IMG/VR virus record: IMGVR_UViG_3300032073_000004
Span: 1-64,000 of that record
Direction: 5' to 3' (one strand)
From: a virus
Length of the DNA: 64,000 nucleotides
Under the pieces are notes generated by a model. That model saw only the letters and a program-made list of their open reading frames with translations, made no database searches and was not told the DNA's origin. Positions 8,191 to 15,775 of the stretch are shown piece by piece (the stretch's first letter is position 1; each line of letters starts with the position of its first letter). A program made the translations under genes and the position numbers.

Positions 8191-9264
8191 TTATACTATC
8201 TTTGAATATACCACCAAGCCATCAATGAAGGCGTCGTGGTTCTTATCTACTGCCGTTGCATTGGTGTCTCGCCAAGCAGAAACACAATATCCTATACCTT
8301 TGCGGTCAGCATTGACCCTGGGTAAATAGTGGCTGGTTCCCGCGAAACGATACTGGGTTGCAACTTTCGTCCAGGTTTCCGAGCCTACCGTATCGGTTGC
8401 TGGTGCTGTATATATTTCAATCTTGTCTGTTCCCGGAAATGGAGTAATATCCATTCTTATTCTATACCATTTGTTGTACTGGTATGTTCCTTGACACTTG
8501 TGAAATCTCGACCTGGCTGCGCCAGCACTGCTGCCGCCGTTGGTAGCATACTGTTGTGAGCCAAACAGGAGTCTCACTGTTTGAGCTCCTCTATTGGAAT
8601 CTGAAACACTCGTACCGTCACCATCGGAGTCAATATCGCTGTTTCCCCAAGAGTAATGTTTCAGACTAGAGAGCATAAGAGTGTATCCTTGAAATTGGGT
8701 GCCATAGGCTGTAGTCTTATTGATAACCGTTCCAGCATAATCATCGCCATCGGAGTCATCTGTGTATTGAGTTGTCTGGGATGGCATGGTCGCATTGGTA
8801 AAGACGCCAATCGACGTTCCAAATGATGCCGAGTCTGCTGATCCGGTGTTGTCTGCTCCCAATCTGACCGTTGCTCTTATAGAGACAGCGGTGGCCGTTG
8901 TGCGTTTTCCTGATGAGTTTGCAAAGTTTGCTGATGCGCTCCAAGCAGAGCCGCTAGCTGGGTCCAGCCTTGCTCCCAATGATCTAGTTCCCAAGAAACC
9001 CATGCCATACCAACCTACATTGTAGTTGTTTGTTGAGTATCTGTTGGCGCTGAAAAGCCATGCTCTTGCATAGTCTCCGCAAGTGGTTATTGAAGCACTG
9101 AGAGAGCTATGCAACTGAGACTGTCCTTCTGCTGCGTATCCGCCGTTGGTACTTCCGCCAGCGCCGTTGCCAGCTGCAATATCATATGCTATTTTTCTCA
9201 CGCCGCCGTCGGTAGTGTCATTGCTTGTTCTATAACCTAGAAATCTAAAATCCTGTTTTGCCAT
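8191..9264 (-). CDS. Fibre-like virion protein, type A, copy 1
   Basis: This 357-residue protein starts MAKQDFRFLGYRT behind AGAGAGGA, with a leader nearly identical to that of 5965-7065. Glycine, serine, asparagine and tyrosine are abundant and there is no obvious coiled coil. Key segments are the CGDYARAWLFSA region near residue 62, YGMGFLGTRSLG near 85, a DIDSDGDGTSVSD loop near 210 and the KWYRIRMDITP...KIEIYTAP block near 265-290. It ends with NHDAFIDGLVVYSK, comparable to DALIDGFEFFTKD in type B. The family is not one I can name. It is the first gene of the duplicated cassette and follows the repeat-bearing protein at 9290-10402. Confidence 0.8.
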   Translation of the reverse strand: MAKQDFRFLGYRTSNDTTDGGVRKIAYDIAAGNGAGGSTNGGYAAEGQSQLHSSLSASITTCGDYARAWLFSANRYSTNNYNVGWYGMGFLGTRSLGARLDPASGSAWSASANFANSSGKRTTATAVSIRATVRLGADNTGSADSASFGTSIGVFTNATMPSQTTQYTDDSDGDDYAGTVINKTTAYGTQFQGYTLMLSSLKHYSWGNSDIDSDGDGTSVSDSNRGAQTVRLLFGSQQYATNGGSSAGAARSRFHKCQGTYQYNKWYRIRMDITPFPGTDKIEIYTAPATDTVGSETWTKVATQYRFAGTSHYLPRVNADRKGIGYCVSAWRDTNATAVDKNHDAFIDGLVVYSKIV

Positions 9265-9289
9265 CTCTTGTTCCTCTCTTTAAAAGATT

Positions 9290-10402
9290 TTAACTGTTAT
9301 CCCATCCTGCGGCGGTTTCGCCTATTGATGAACTAAACTCCAAATCTCCGCCTGACCACGTTACCGATGTCGCTGACGGGATATTATAATCTGTGTTTCC
9401 TGCTACCCAGTTTGCCTCAATTCTCTTGTGAGTGTTGTAAGTCCAAGTAGGTTCAGCTATATCAGTGGTGCCCCAGCCATGGCCAGTCTCACCCATTGAC
9501 GCGCTAAATTCTAACTCGCTGCCGCCGAAAGTAGGTGCGCTTGTTGCATGGATGTCCCAGTCGGTATCCCCTGCATTAAAACTGATAGGTCCAATTCTCT
9601 TATGAGAACCATAAGTCCAAGTAGGTTCAGCGGGGTCTGTTGCACCGTATCCTTGGCCTGATTCGCCCATTGCACTGCTAAACTCCAAATCTCCGCCTGC
9701 CCACGTTACCGATGTCGTTGACGGGATATTATAATCTGTGTTTCCTGCTACCCAGTTTGCCTCAATTCTCTTGTGAGTATTGTAAGTCCAGGTAGGTTCA
9801 GCTACATCAGTGGTGCCCCAGCCTTGGCCAGTCTCGCCCATTGATGAACTAAATTCTAGCTCACTGCCACCGAAAGTAGGTGCGCTTGTTGCATGGATGT
9901 CCCAGTCGGTATCTCCTGCATTAAAAAGTGTATATAATTGTCTGGTGAATGTTCTCGGAACTGTTACTAAATTGTCAGTAAACCAGTTGCCATTTCTGCA
10001 GTAATACATCGTTGCGCCTTTGGCAAAATATTGAGCTGCATCATTACTAACAGCAACAGAGCCGCCGTTGGCAATTGCCCCTTTGGTCAGGCCCTTTGAG
10101 CTATTCATGTAAAAAACATATCCATTGTAGTTAGATGGGGTGCCTGCTAAGGTGTTTAAGATTGATATGTCGCCTTCCGAACTGCTCTCGTATAAAGGAA
10201 TACGAAACATGCCACTAACAATGGCTCCTTGGCCAGTTAAGGCGTTCTGGTTAGTGCCGCCGTCAAATTCTACTGAAGCTGAAATTTCAACTACTCTGTT
10301 GTCGCCTCCTGCCGCAAGGACAAGAGAGCCATCATCTTTCATGATGTGAACCGAAGTACCGGAGCCTGTGGTTACTTGTAGTGTTGTTTTCTTATATCCC
10401 AT
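9290..10402 (-). CDS. Virion protein with N-terminal adaptor-like module and four 57-residue repeats
   Basis: This 370-residue protein starts MGYKKTTLQVTTG behind TGGAGG. Residues 1-142 form the module shared with the protein at 4085-4522 (GMFRIPLYES, SILNTLAG, GLTKGAIANGGSVAVSNDAAQ). Residues about 160-368 are four tandem repeats that alternate between two versions. The first reads NAGDTDWDIHATSAPTFGGS and continues to AEPTWTYNTHKRI. The second reads AGNTDYNIPSTTSVTWAGGD and continues similarly. The last repeat is cut short, ending GETAAGWDNS. The alternation A-B-A-B implies a 115-residue unit that was itself duplicated. The function is unknown; repeats of this kind usually form stalks or binding surfaces. 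It lies between the MAM-domain fibre and the duplicated cassette. Confidence 0.8.
   Translation of the reverse strand: MGYKKTTLQVTTGSGTSVHIMKDDGSLVLAAGGDNRVVEISASVEFDGGTNQNALTGQGAIVSGMFRIPLYESSSEGDISILNTLAGTPSNYNGYVFYMNSSKGLTKGAIANGGSVAVSNDAAQYFAKGATMYYCRNGNWFTDNLVTVPRTFTRQLYTLFNAGDTDWDIHATSAPTFGGSELEFSSSMGETGQGWGTTDVAEPTWTYNTHKRIEANWVAGNTDYNIPSTTSVTWAGGDLEFSSAMGESGQGYGATDPAEPTWTYGSHKRIGPISFNAGDTDWDIHATSAPTFGGSELEFSASMGETGHGWGTTDIAEPTWTYNTHKRIEANWVAGNTDYNIPSATSVTWSGGDLEFSSSIGETAAGWDNS
9293..9923 (-). repeat. A-B-A-B in-frame tandem repeat (345-bp supra-unit)
   Basis: DNA around 9451-9577 is nearly identical to DNA around 9796-9922, 345 bases away, and 9293-9420 is nearly identical to 9640-9765. 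Each half-unit of about 171 bases encodes one 57-residue repeat. The A and B versions are more diverged from each other than the two copies of each, so the 345-bp pair was the most recent duplicating unit. Confidence 0.85.
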
Positions 10403-10495
10403 GCTTCCATTCCTCCAGGGCGCGTTTGAACGAGAACCTACCTCGCATAGTTACAAGTTAAATAGTAGGAAACAAGGTACAATTCCTTATTTTTT

Positions 10496-13486
10496 TTAGC
10501 CGCAATGATAAGTGCAGCCCACAAAGGCTGCGCGGTAGGTCGATCCGTCATGAGAGATCTCAACACATTCGTAACTGCTGGAATTTAAGTCAAAGTCACA
10601 ATCTTGTGTTATCTTTGCAACAGTGTAGTTGTGAAGCAAGTCATCATCTTGTTTCATGCCGTATCCCGGAATTTCACAAGTGGTGATATAATCTCCATTC
10701 TCTAGGTTGCCATTGATGTTGCTAATCCAAACACCGCCCTCGCCGAGTGAGTTGATATAAAGTCTATTATCAGAAGAATCGCTCTTCTCCATGATAGTGG
10801 TATAGATGCCATGCTTGTAAGTTCTTGTAGCTTCATTCTCGTCTTCTGAGTCTGACACAACACCGAAAACAGATTTCTGGTTTCTAGCCGTTGCAAGCTT
10901 TACTTTTGGAATTGCCTCATTGATAGATATGTTTGAGTTGGCAGGTGTTAGGTTCGAGTACGTCCCGTCACTAATAACAATCTTGCCAACGCTTGAGGAG
11001 AGAGATGTGTAAGAAGTTGAGTCAGATGGTGTGCACCTGTGTTGGCCTGTAAAGGTAATGTTGTTTACATCAGCACCATCATCTAGATATCCTTTCGAGG
11101 AACCATTGAAAGAGAAGTTCAAATTCTCCGCTGTAGAATGCCAAAGCGTCCAAGTGTCGTCATTTCCAGACTGAATTATTGATAATCCACCAAGGTTTGC
11201 GGCATCAGCACCCTGCTTGACCTGTAGCATTCCCTCATCGGTTTGATAGTCGATGCCCACATATACCCTTCCGGAGTCCACAATTCCCATTCTTAGGGTG
11301 CCTGCGACGTTGTAGTCCGTGTTGTCTGGCTTAGTGTAGAAGTACATATTTGCACCCTTGTCACTGGAGCCCATTGTTTCTCCTGCCGTTGCAACGATAT
11401 ATGCAGCAGGATCACCACCGTCGATGCCGCCATCGGTGGTGTCCCATCCTATTCTACCAAGCTCGTCTCCGAGGGTAGTCGTAGCATCACTACGAACTAA
11501 AGTCAGTCGTCCACCAGAGGAATTATCTATTTGTAAATCTACTTGTGGACTGTCTGTTCCTATGCCTATTTTGCCGTCATTCTTGATCCTCATCCGCTCG
11601 GTATTATTCGTGCCGAAGTAAAGATCGTAGTTAGCCGATACATTCAGATAAGTGTTGCCGTCGGTATTTATAGAATTGCCGTCAATGTGCATATTGGTGC
11701 TACTGTCTGTTATTTTTACTCCGGCGTTGGCCAAAGTAAGGCTTCCAATGTCACCAACTGTAGCGTTCTTTGTGACATGCAACTGCGTTCCTACTGCGAC
11801 ACCACTATCGTTGATGTGCAAAGAATCTGCTGCAGCATCTCTGTCTATCCTGAAAATGTTCGTATCTGAAGTACTATTATTTCTCATTCCGACATTCAGC
11901 ATGCCGTTACCAAATCCAGATGCAGCATCGCCGTCATAATCCATGAACGCGCCGTAATTCATTACCTGGCTATCATCAGTATCTTCTGCAAATTCAAGTC
12001 TTGCTGAAAAGTTAGAAGCTGCTGCTGCATCTGCGCCTAGACGAAGTGAGACTGTTCCGCCGTCTGCGTCTCCCTCGATTGATAAGTTTGCAGCCGGAGT
12101 GGTTGTGCCTATGCCAACCCTGTTATTCGAGGAGTCCACATGAAGGGTGTCTGTATCAACTGTGAGTCCTGTGGAAACAATAGTGCCATCTACATCTAGT
12201 TCATGAGCCGGGGAACCTACTCCGTTAATTCCCACCCTGCCCGTAGAGGCGTCACATATGAATAGCGGGTTGCCTTGGTTGGAGCCGTTACCCTTGACAA
12301 CAAAGTCAACATTGTTACCACCATCATTGATAGTAACTTCATGAGGAGCAGATCCTTTCTCCTCCATCGTGACCATTGCTTTGCCGCCGGCTTTGAGGAT
12401 TATCTTGTCATCGGCGAAGTTGATGAGTGTGTTAGTATCTCCATTGTGGTAGATGTACTGATCGAGCACAAGATCGCCGGCGATGGTGGCAGTTCCAGAT
12501 TCAAGCTTCAACACTTCATCGTTTGCATTTCCGCAATGAACTCTTACTTCCTCATCCATGAGTCGTATTTTTGTGGTGGTGCTGCTATCTGTTTTTCGCC
12601 TAATTACGTCTACATATGCATCATCAAACTCTAAGCCGTTTCCCTTCCCATAGTATGCTGATGCTGAAACTGGCGCAGTAGAATAGAGCGCATATGGAGC
12701 TGGAGTGAATTCGATGGCATCGATTGCTAGATCGCTTCTATAACCGCCAGTGGTGTACCCATTGATGCGGATGTGCAGAGCAGAGCCCAAATACGAAGTT
12801 AGGTCCACTTCTCCCCTCTTCCAGGCATCACCCTGATTGGCTTGCTGTTCTCCAGAAATTGAAGATACTGCAGAAGGTGAACCATCTGCATCTTTAGTTA
12901 TTGTCATTCCCGTCCAAGAAGAGCCGTCTGTACTCGCAGAGATATGAAGGCTGCCCATATCGTCACCATGCATGTGATAATAAAAAGACATTTTACCAAT
13001 TTCAGAAGCTTCTGCTGCTGTAAAGCTTCTCTGCATGACATAAAATACGTTTGACCCATCATTATTCGCGGTTTGGGCGGCGGAAGCCTCGGCAAAAACG
13101 TAGTTGCTACCGGAGTGTGGTCCGGTGGGTCCGGTGGTGCCAGATGGTGTACCGCCGTCGCTGGTCTGCCACTCGTAGCCGTTTGCTATAGTTTGCCCAG
13201 TCTTTGAGCCTGCACCGTTAGTCCAAGTGCCATTCGATGATGGGTTTCCTGGTGATACCAGATCTGCTGTCAGGCCATCAAAGCTTTCTCGGTAAAGTGT
13301 TGTGCTGGTGTTATATGCAGTTGGTGGCATTCCCTTAATGCGACCAATAATTTCCTGAGAGCCTGTCATGGCGATTACATCAGTGCCATCATTGCCGATT
13401 TTAATACTGCCAGAAGCATACATGACGAAGCCGTAATTACCGCTGCCGTCCTTGTAGCCTAGAGCCCTATTTCTGTTTCCCGACAT
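10496..13486 (-). CDS. Large tail-fibre-like protein with MAM-like domain and chaperone-like C-terminus
   Basis: This 996-residue protein starts MSGNRNRALGYKDGSG. Residues about 66-262 resemble a MAM domain: a RESFDG start, GPTGPHSGSNYVFAEAS, a KMSFYYHMHGDDMGSLHIS strand pair, W191, GDAWKRGEVDLTSYLG and ending SDLAIDAIEF. Residues about 400-700 carry the repeated G-IGT-SPAANL/GRVGIN motif seen in many phage fibres that end in a self-cleaving chaperone. The last ~150 residues (VFGVVSDSED..., GGVWISNINGNLENGDYITT, PGYGMKQDDDLLHNYTVAK) resemble the G2/IMC-type autoprocessing or trimerisation end seen in phage appendages, but I cannot identify a catalytic residue with certainty. It overlaps the upstream gene by one base. 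A host-recognition fibre is the likely role. Confidence 0.8.
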   Translation of the reverse strand: MSGNRNRALGYKDGSGNYGFVMYASGSIKIGNDGTDVIAMTGSQEIIGRIKGMPPTAYNTSTTLYRESFDGLTADLVSPGNPSSNGTWTNGAGSKTGQTIANGYEWQTSDGGTPSGTTGPTGPHSGSNYVFAEASAAQTANNDGSNVFYVMQRSFTAAEASEIGKMSFYYHMHGDDMGSLHISASTDGSSWTGMTITKDADGSPSAVSSISGEQQANQGDAWKRGEVDLTSYLGSALHIRINGYTTGGYRSDLAIDAIEFTPAPYALYSTAPVSASAYYGKGNGLEFDDAYVDVIRRKTDSSTTTKIRLMDEEVRVHCGNANDEVLKLESGTATIAGDLVLDQYIYHNGDTNTLINFADDKIILKAGGKAMVTMEEKGSAPHEVTINDGGNNVDFVVKGNGSNQGNPLFICDASTGRVGINGVGSPAHELDVDGTIVSTGLTVDTDTLHVDSSNNRVGIGTTTPAANLSIEGDADGGTVSLRLGADAAAASNFSARLEFAEDTDDSQVMNYGAFMDYDGDAASGFGNGMLNVGMRNNSTSDTNIFRIDRDAAADSLHINDSGVAVGTQLHVTKNATVGDIGSLTLANAGVKITDSSTNMHIDGNSINTDGNTYLNVSANYDLYFGTNNTERMRIKNDGKIGIGTDSPQVDLQIDNSSGGRLTLVRSDATTTLGDELGRIGWDTTDGGIDGGDPAAYIVATAGETMGSSDKGANMYFYTKPDNTDYNVAGTLRMGIVDSGRVYVGIDYQTDEGMLQVKQGADAANLGGLSIIQSGNDDTWTLWHSTAENLNFSFNGSSKGYLDDGADVNNITFTGQHRCTPSDSTSYTSLSSSVGKIVISDGTYSNLTPANSNISINEAIPKVKLATARNQKSVFGVVSDSEDENEATRTYKHGIYTTIMEKSDSSDNRLYINSLGEGGVWISNINGNLENGDYITTCEIPGYGMKQDDDLLHNYTVAKITQDCDFDLNSSSYECVEISHDGSTYRAAFVGCTYHCG

Positions 13487-13902
13487 TAACCAACTCCAGC
13501 AGAACCAGACCAGTTTGTATGAAGCTCATCTGTCGGAATGGAGGTCAGTCCAGCAACGATATCGACGGAATCAGTTACCGCAGAGCCGTGAGAAAGAAGG
13601 AAGATATCCTTAACCTTTATCTCCATTCTCGACATATCTGTGGGGGTAGTGTTCCCCTTATGTACGGTAAAATAGTTTGTGCCCTCGACTCCGGCCTTGG
13701 AAAAACCAACTCTTATGTTTTGGTTGGAGCGGTTAATAACCGTGAACCATCGAGTGACATGTGGGAAAGATATTTGAGTGGCATCACCATTGCTCGCCTC
13801 TACATCCACACTGCCTGTTGCAAACGGAATACCAGATACCTGATATGCTGCCGTTGTCTTTAGGCCATTTTGGTGTTTAAATTGTTTTGGATCATATGAC
13901 AT
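13486..13902 (-). CDS. Small virion protein, possibly head or neck decoration
   Basis: This 138-residue protein starts MSYDPKQFKHQNGLKT, six bases after the bS21-like gene, behind AGGTAAAAAC. It is rich in beta-type residues: ATGSVDVEAS, ISFPHVTRWFTVINRSN, IRVGFSKAGVEGTNYFTV, MEIKVKDIFL and VDIVAGLTSIP. The pattern 'FPxVTRWxxVxN...RVGFSxxGVxGTNYF' is familiar from head-gene neighbourhoods of marine phages, but the family has no function I can vouch for. Length, absence of catalytic motifs and position after the scaffold-like genes favour a small structural protein. It could be a capsid decoration or fibre-base protein; that choice is inference. Confidence 0.7.
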   Translation of the reverse strand: MSYDPKQFKHQNGLKTTAAYQVSGIPFATGSVDVEASNGDATQISFPHVTRWFTVINRSNQNIRVGFSKAGVEGTNYFTVHKGNTTPTDMSRMEIKVKDIFLLSHGSAVTDSVDIVAGLTSIPTDELHTNWSGSAGVG

Positions 13903-13907
13903 TGTTT

Positions 13908-14117
13908 TTACCTCGCAAGTTCTTTCTTTTTCTTCTTCTGAGCATCTCTAATGGCTTTTTGCTTTGCTAATCTCTTAACATCAGAAGGTTTTTTATAAAA
14001 TCTTTTTTGTTTCACTGCATCAACAATCTTTGACTTTTTTGTCTTTTTCATGAACCTCTTAATAAGAGCCTCTACGCTCTCTCCTTTACGCAGCTTTACA
14101 CTAAAGTTTTGAGACAT
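13908..14117 (-). CDS. Ribosomal protein bS21-like
   Basis: This 69-residue, very basic protein matches the bS21 pattern through its length: VKLRKGESVEALIKRFMKK (V-xx-xE-x-E-xLxRF), a KIVDAVKQKRFYKKPSDVKR core (FYxKPS/T-xKR) and a lysine-rich helix ending KKKKKELAR. Cellular bS21 is a 60-70 residue small-subunit protein near the mRNA 5' path and affects initiation. Phage-encoded bS21 proteins are known from marine phages and are thought to replace the host copy. The start ATG 14117 lies one base past the stop of the upstream gene, with no strong Shine-Dalgarno, so it is probably translated by coupling. It is embedded among head-assembly genes, implying late expression. A non-ribosomal DNA- or RNA-binding role cannot be excluded. 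Confidence 0.85.
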   Translation of the reverse strand: MSQNFSVKLRKGESVEALIKRFMKKTKKSKIVDAVKQKRFYKKPSDVKRLAKQKAIRDAQKKKKKELAR

Positions 14118-14118
14118 C

Positions 14119-14517
14119 CTATACCAACTTTCTCCAGTTAGGGTTTACAAAAGAACTAATGTCTACACCAGTATCACTCGGATCAACATCCGAAAGTGCA
14201 TTTCCAGCGCCAGCCTGTGGGCTTCTCGCTGCAGGAGCAGGCGTTGTTCCCTCAAAAATATTAACACCATTGAATCTCTCTGAGCCCATAGACTCTAACA
14301 TCTTCTCCCTGACTTCTTTCATCTTCTTTTTTTCGACTCTAGGTAGAGCTTTTTGCTCTTTTATCTCTTTTGGCTCTTGTGTCTTTTCGCTGGGAGTTTC
14401 TATTCCTTCGGAAATCTGCTGCACTACTTTTGTCAACAAACCCTCTTCTAGAAGCATCTCGCTTATACACTCTTTAATAATTGGCTTTAAAACCTCTGTC
14501 AACTTCTTCTTATTCAT
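14119..14517 (-). CDS. Head scaffold or core-like protein
   Basis: The frame is open from a TTG at 14538, but the ATG at 14517 (MNKKKLTEVLKPIIKECISEM) is preferred. It overlaps the stop of the upstream gene, giving 132 residues. The N-terminal half is helical and charged (IIKECISEMLLEEGLL, KEIKEQKALPRVEKKKMKEVREKML). The C-terminal half is low-complexity (TTPAPAARSPQAGAG) and ends in a distinct SSFVNPNWRKLV. This composition and the position directly after the protease suggest a prohead core or scaffold component that may be cleaved. I cannot name the family. Confidence 0.6.
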   Translation of the reverse strand: MNKKKLTEVLKPIIKECISEMLLEEGLLTKVVQQISEGIETPSEKTQEPKEIKEQKALPRVEKKKMKEVREKMLESMGSERFNGVNIFEGTTPAPAARSPQAGAGNALSDVDPSDTGVDISSFVNPNWRKLV

Positions 14518-14779
14518 TGATCGCACCCATATCCCCAAGGCCGTCTTCTAGTTCTGGTGTTGGTTCTTCTTTTCTAGCTATTGACTTCAGGCCTCTATAT
14601 AGGTCTTCGCATTCTTGTTCAGATGGTAAAACCGGAGGCTCTCTAAGTAGGCCCTGTGCTACGGTCGCGAGCATGCCTTTTACGCTATCTAAAGATGCGT
14701 CGTTTTCGGTAATTTCGGAAGAGAAGTTCTCTACCTCTTCTTTTATGATTTGTTTTAATCTGCCCTTAGTTATTTTCAT
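14510..14779 (-). CDS. Small charged core-like protein (MKITKGRLKQIIKEE type)
   Basis: This 89-residue acidic helical protein begins MKITKGRLKQIIKEEVENFS, a start found repeatedly in small proteins near the prohead protease of T4-like aquatic phages. It overlaps the 3' end of the protease gene by 14 bases and the next gene by 8. There are no Cys-pairs or membrane segments apart from a single Cys near residue 57. A role in the prohead core is inferred from context only. Confidence 0.6.
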   Translation of the reverse strand: MKITKGRLKQIIKEEVENFSSEITENDASLDSVKGMLATVAQGLLREPPVLPSEQECEDLYRGLKSIARKEEPTPELEDGLGDMGAINE

Positions 14780-15398
14780 TTCTGTGTCTCCATAAGATAT
14801 TGTTTAAGCTTCTAAAAACATTGTCTTGTTTGTTATAAACGTTTGTCTCTTTCGATTCCTTCATCATCATAAAAGCTCCTGGCGTTGATGGCTCGGAAAC
14901 GAAGTCAAAGCAAATAAGTTGGAAGTCGTCTTGGACTTGTGAGATAGGGCCGTCTGGGGATTGTACCGTAGTGACAGAGCCCATTCCTCTCGATGAAATA
15001 CCCATCTTACATTCAGCGGCAACGAGGGACTTTAAAATCTTTCCAGATGGTGTGTCAAGAACTTTTACCTTGCCCATAACGGCGTCGCCGTCCCACCAAA
15101 CAGAAGTCACCATATGAGATACATTTGCGAGGTTTACAATGGATGAGTCTGGGTGGTCTAATTCTCCCAAAGCTCTATTATCCTCTACCACTCTTTGGTA
15201 GTTTTCCATTTCTCTTTTCAGAACTTCTTCTGAATATACACGGTTGTTTCCGTTCTTCACGTTACACTTTTGCATAATGCCGACCAAATACAGGGCACCA
15301 TGCTCTTTCATGTCTCTCTTCTCTGCCTCGGTCAACATGTCAGCGCATGTGTTACCGTCGCAAAGTTCATAATATTCTCGAAGTAAATACTTAGTCAT
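14766..15398 (-). CDS. 21: Prohead core protease (T4 gp21 type)
   Basis: This 210-residue protein matches the T4-type prohead protease (peptidase family U9/S78-related). It has NGNNRVYSEEVLKREMENY near residues 50-67, GELDHPDSSIVNLANVSH at 78-95 with the catalytic-type His82, and MGISSRGMGS at 132-141 with the nucleophile-region Ser135/136. In T4 this enzyme is made inside the prohead, where it cleaves core and capsid proteins before DNA packaging. The start ATG 15398 follows GAGAGGATAAGAT, and a GC-rich hairpin lies directly upstream. Following genes look like scaffold proteins, matching T4 order (21-22), but no gp23 major capsid gene follows. Confidence 0.9.
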   Translation of the reverse strand: MTKYLLREYYELCDGNTCADMLTEAEKRDMKEHGALYLVGIMQKCNVKNGNNRVYSEEVLKREMENYQRVVEDNRALGELDHPDSSIVNLANVSHMVTSVWWDGDAVMGKVKVLDTPSGKILKSLVAAECKMGISSRGMGSVTTVQSPDGPISQVQDDFQLICFDFVSEPSTPGAFMMMKESKETNVYNKQDNVFRSLNNILWRHRNENN

Positions 15399-15414
15399 AT
15401 CTTATCCTCTCAAA

Positions 15415-15431
15415 GACGGGCACGACCCGTC
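15415..15431 (-). promoter_or_regulatory. Hairpin immediately upstream of the protease ribosome binding site
   Basis: The minus strand has GACGGG-TCGTG-CCCGTC, a 6-bp GC-rich stem with a 5-base loop. An outer CTC/GAG pairing is possible. It is followed by TTT and then GAGAGGA, the Shine-Dalgarno of the protease gene. The U-run is too short for a convincing terminator, so a weak attenuator, an mRNA processing site or a translation-control element are alternatives. Confidence 0.5.
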
Positions 15432-15454
15432 CGAGTTAGCAGCCCTTTCTGCAC

Positions 15455-15775
15455 CTACGAACTGGTTGTAACATCCATTTCTGGTTCCACATGTTCATGT
15501 CTTATACCCCAATCGCCAACAAGTTGGCTCAGAAAATAACTCGTCCCAGAGGATAAACAGCCTAATAAAAAAGCTGTTATGGCACCTCTGTCAAACATAA
15601 ATAGTGAAGTGAAAGGGGAAAATGCCCACAAAAGAACGCCAACCCAGAAACCTAAACACATTGGACAGTGAAAGAATGAATTTTTTGGCCTAACCTTGTT
15701 AAATACTCGACCATAAGCCAGGATCATCGTCAAGCCATAGGCTGACAACACAAAGTACAATAATTCATCGAACAC
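15455..15775 (-). CDS. Small membrane protein with CPMC motif
   Basis: This 106-residue protein has about three hydrophobic segments (residues 4-20, 45-62 and 67-88). Between the first two is FFHCPMCLGFWVGV, a CxxC next to a Gly-Phe-Trp-Gly run. The CPMCxGFWxG signature recurs in small phage and bacterial membrane proteins of the DUF1360-like type, whose function is not established. The C-terminus is soluble and acidic. It overlaps the preceding stop by one base and is co-transcribed with portal and protease. In T4, prohead assembly starts at the inner membrane with gp40 help, so a membrane-linked head-assembly role is a possible but speculative reading. Confidence 0.7.
   Translation of the reverse strand: MFDELLYFVLSAYGLTMILAYGRVFNKVRPKNSFFHCPMCLGFWVGVLLWAFSPFTSLFMFDRGAITAFLLGCLSSGTSYFLSQLVGDWGIRHEHVEPEMDVTTSS

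Larger units (their letters stand above)
4867..9264 (-). repeat. Tandem duplication of a two-gene A-B fibre cassette
   Basis: Genes lie in the order A1 (8191-9264), B1 (7087-8175), A2 (5965-7065), B2 (4867-5949). A1 resembles A2 and B1 resembles B2 much more than A resembles B. The short leaders also pair up: AGAGAGGAACAAGAG before both A genes, and TAGGAGAAAA before both B genes. The unit length is about 2.2 kb. All four share a C-terminal block, so an older A/B duplication preceded the duplication of the pair. Confidence 0.85.

Noticed and set aside
10403-10495. A-rich 93-base gap considered as terminator plus promoter.
   Set aside because: On the minus strand the A run precedes any stem, the only hairpin (CGAG/CTCG) is weak, and no promoter motif with sensible spacing is visible.
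14518-14538. Upstream TTG start for the scaffold-like gene.
   Set aside because: The ATG at 14517 overlaps the preceding stop as elsewhere in the operon and starts a protein with a normal helical N-terminus.
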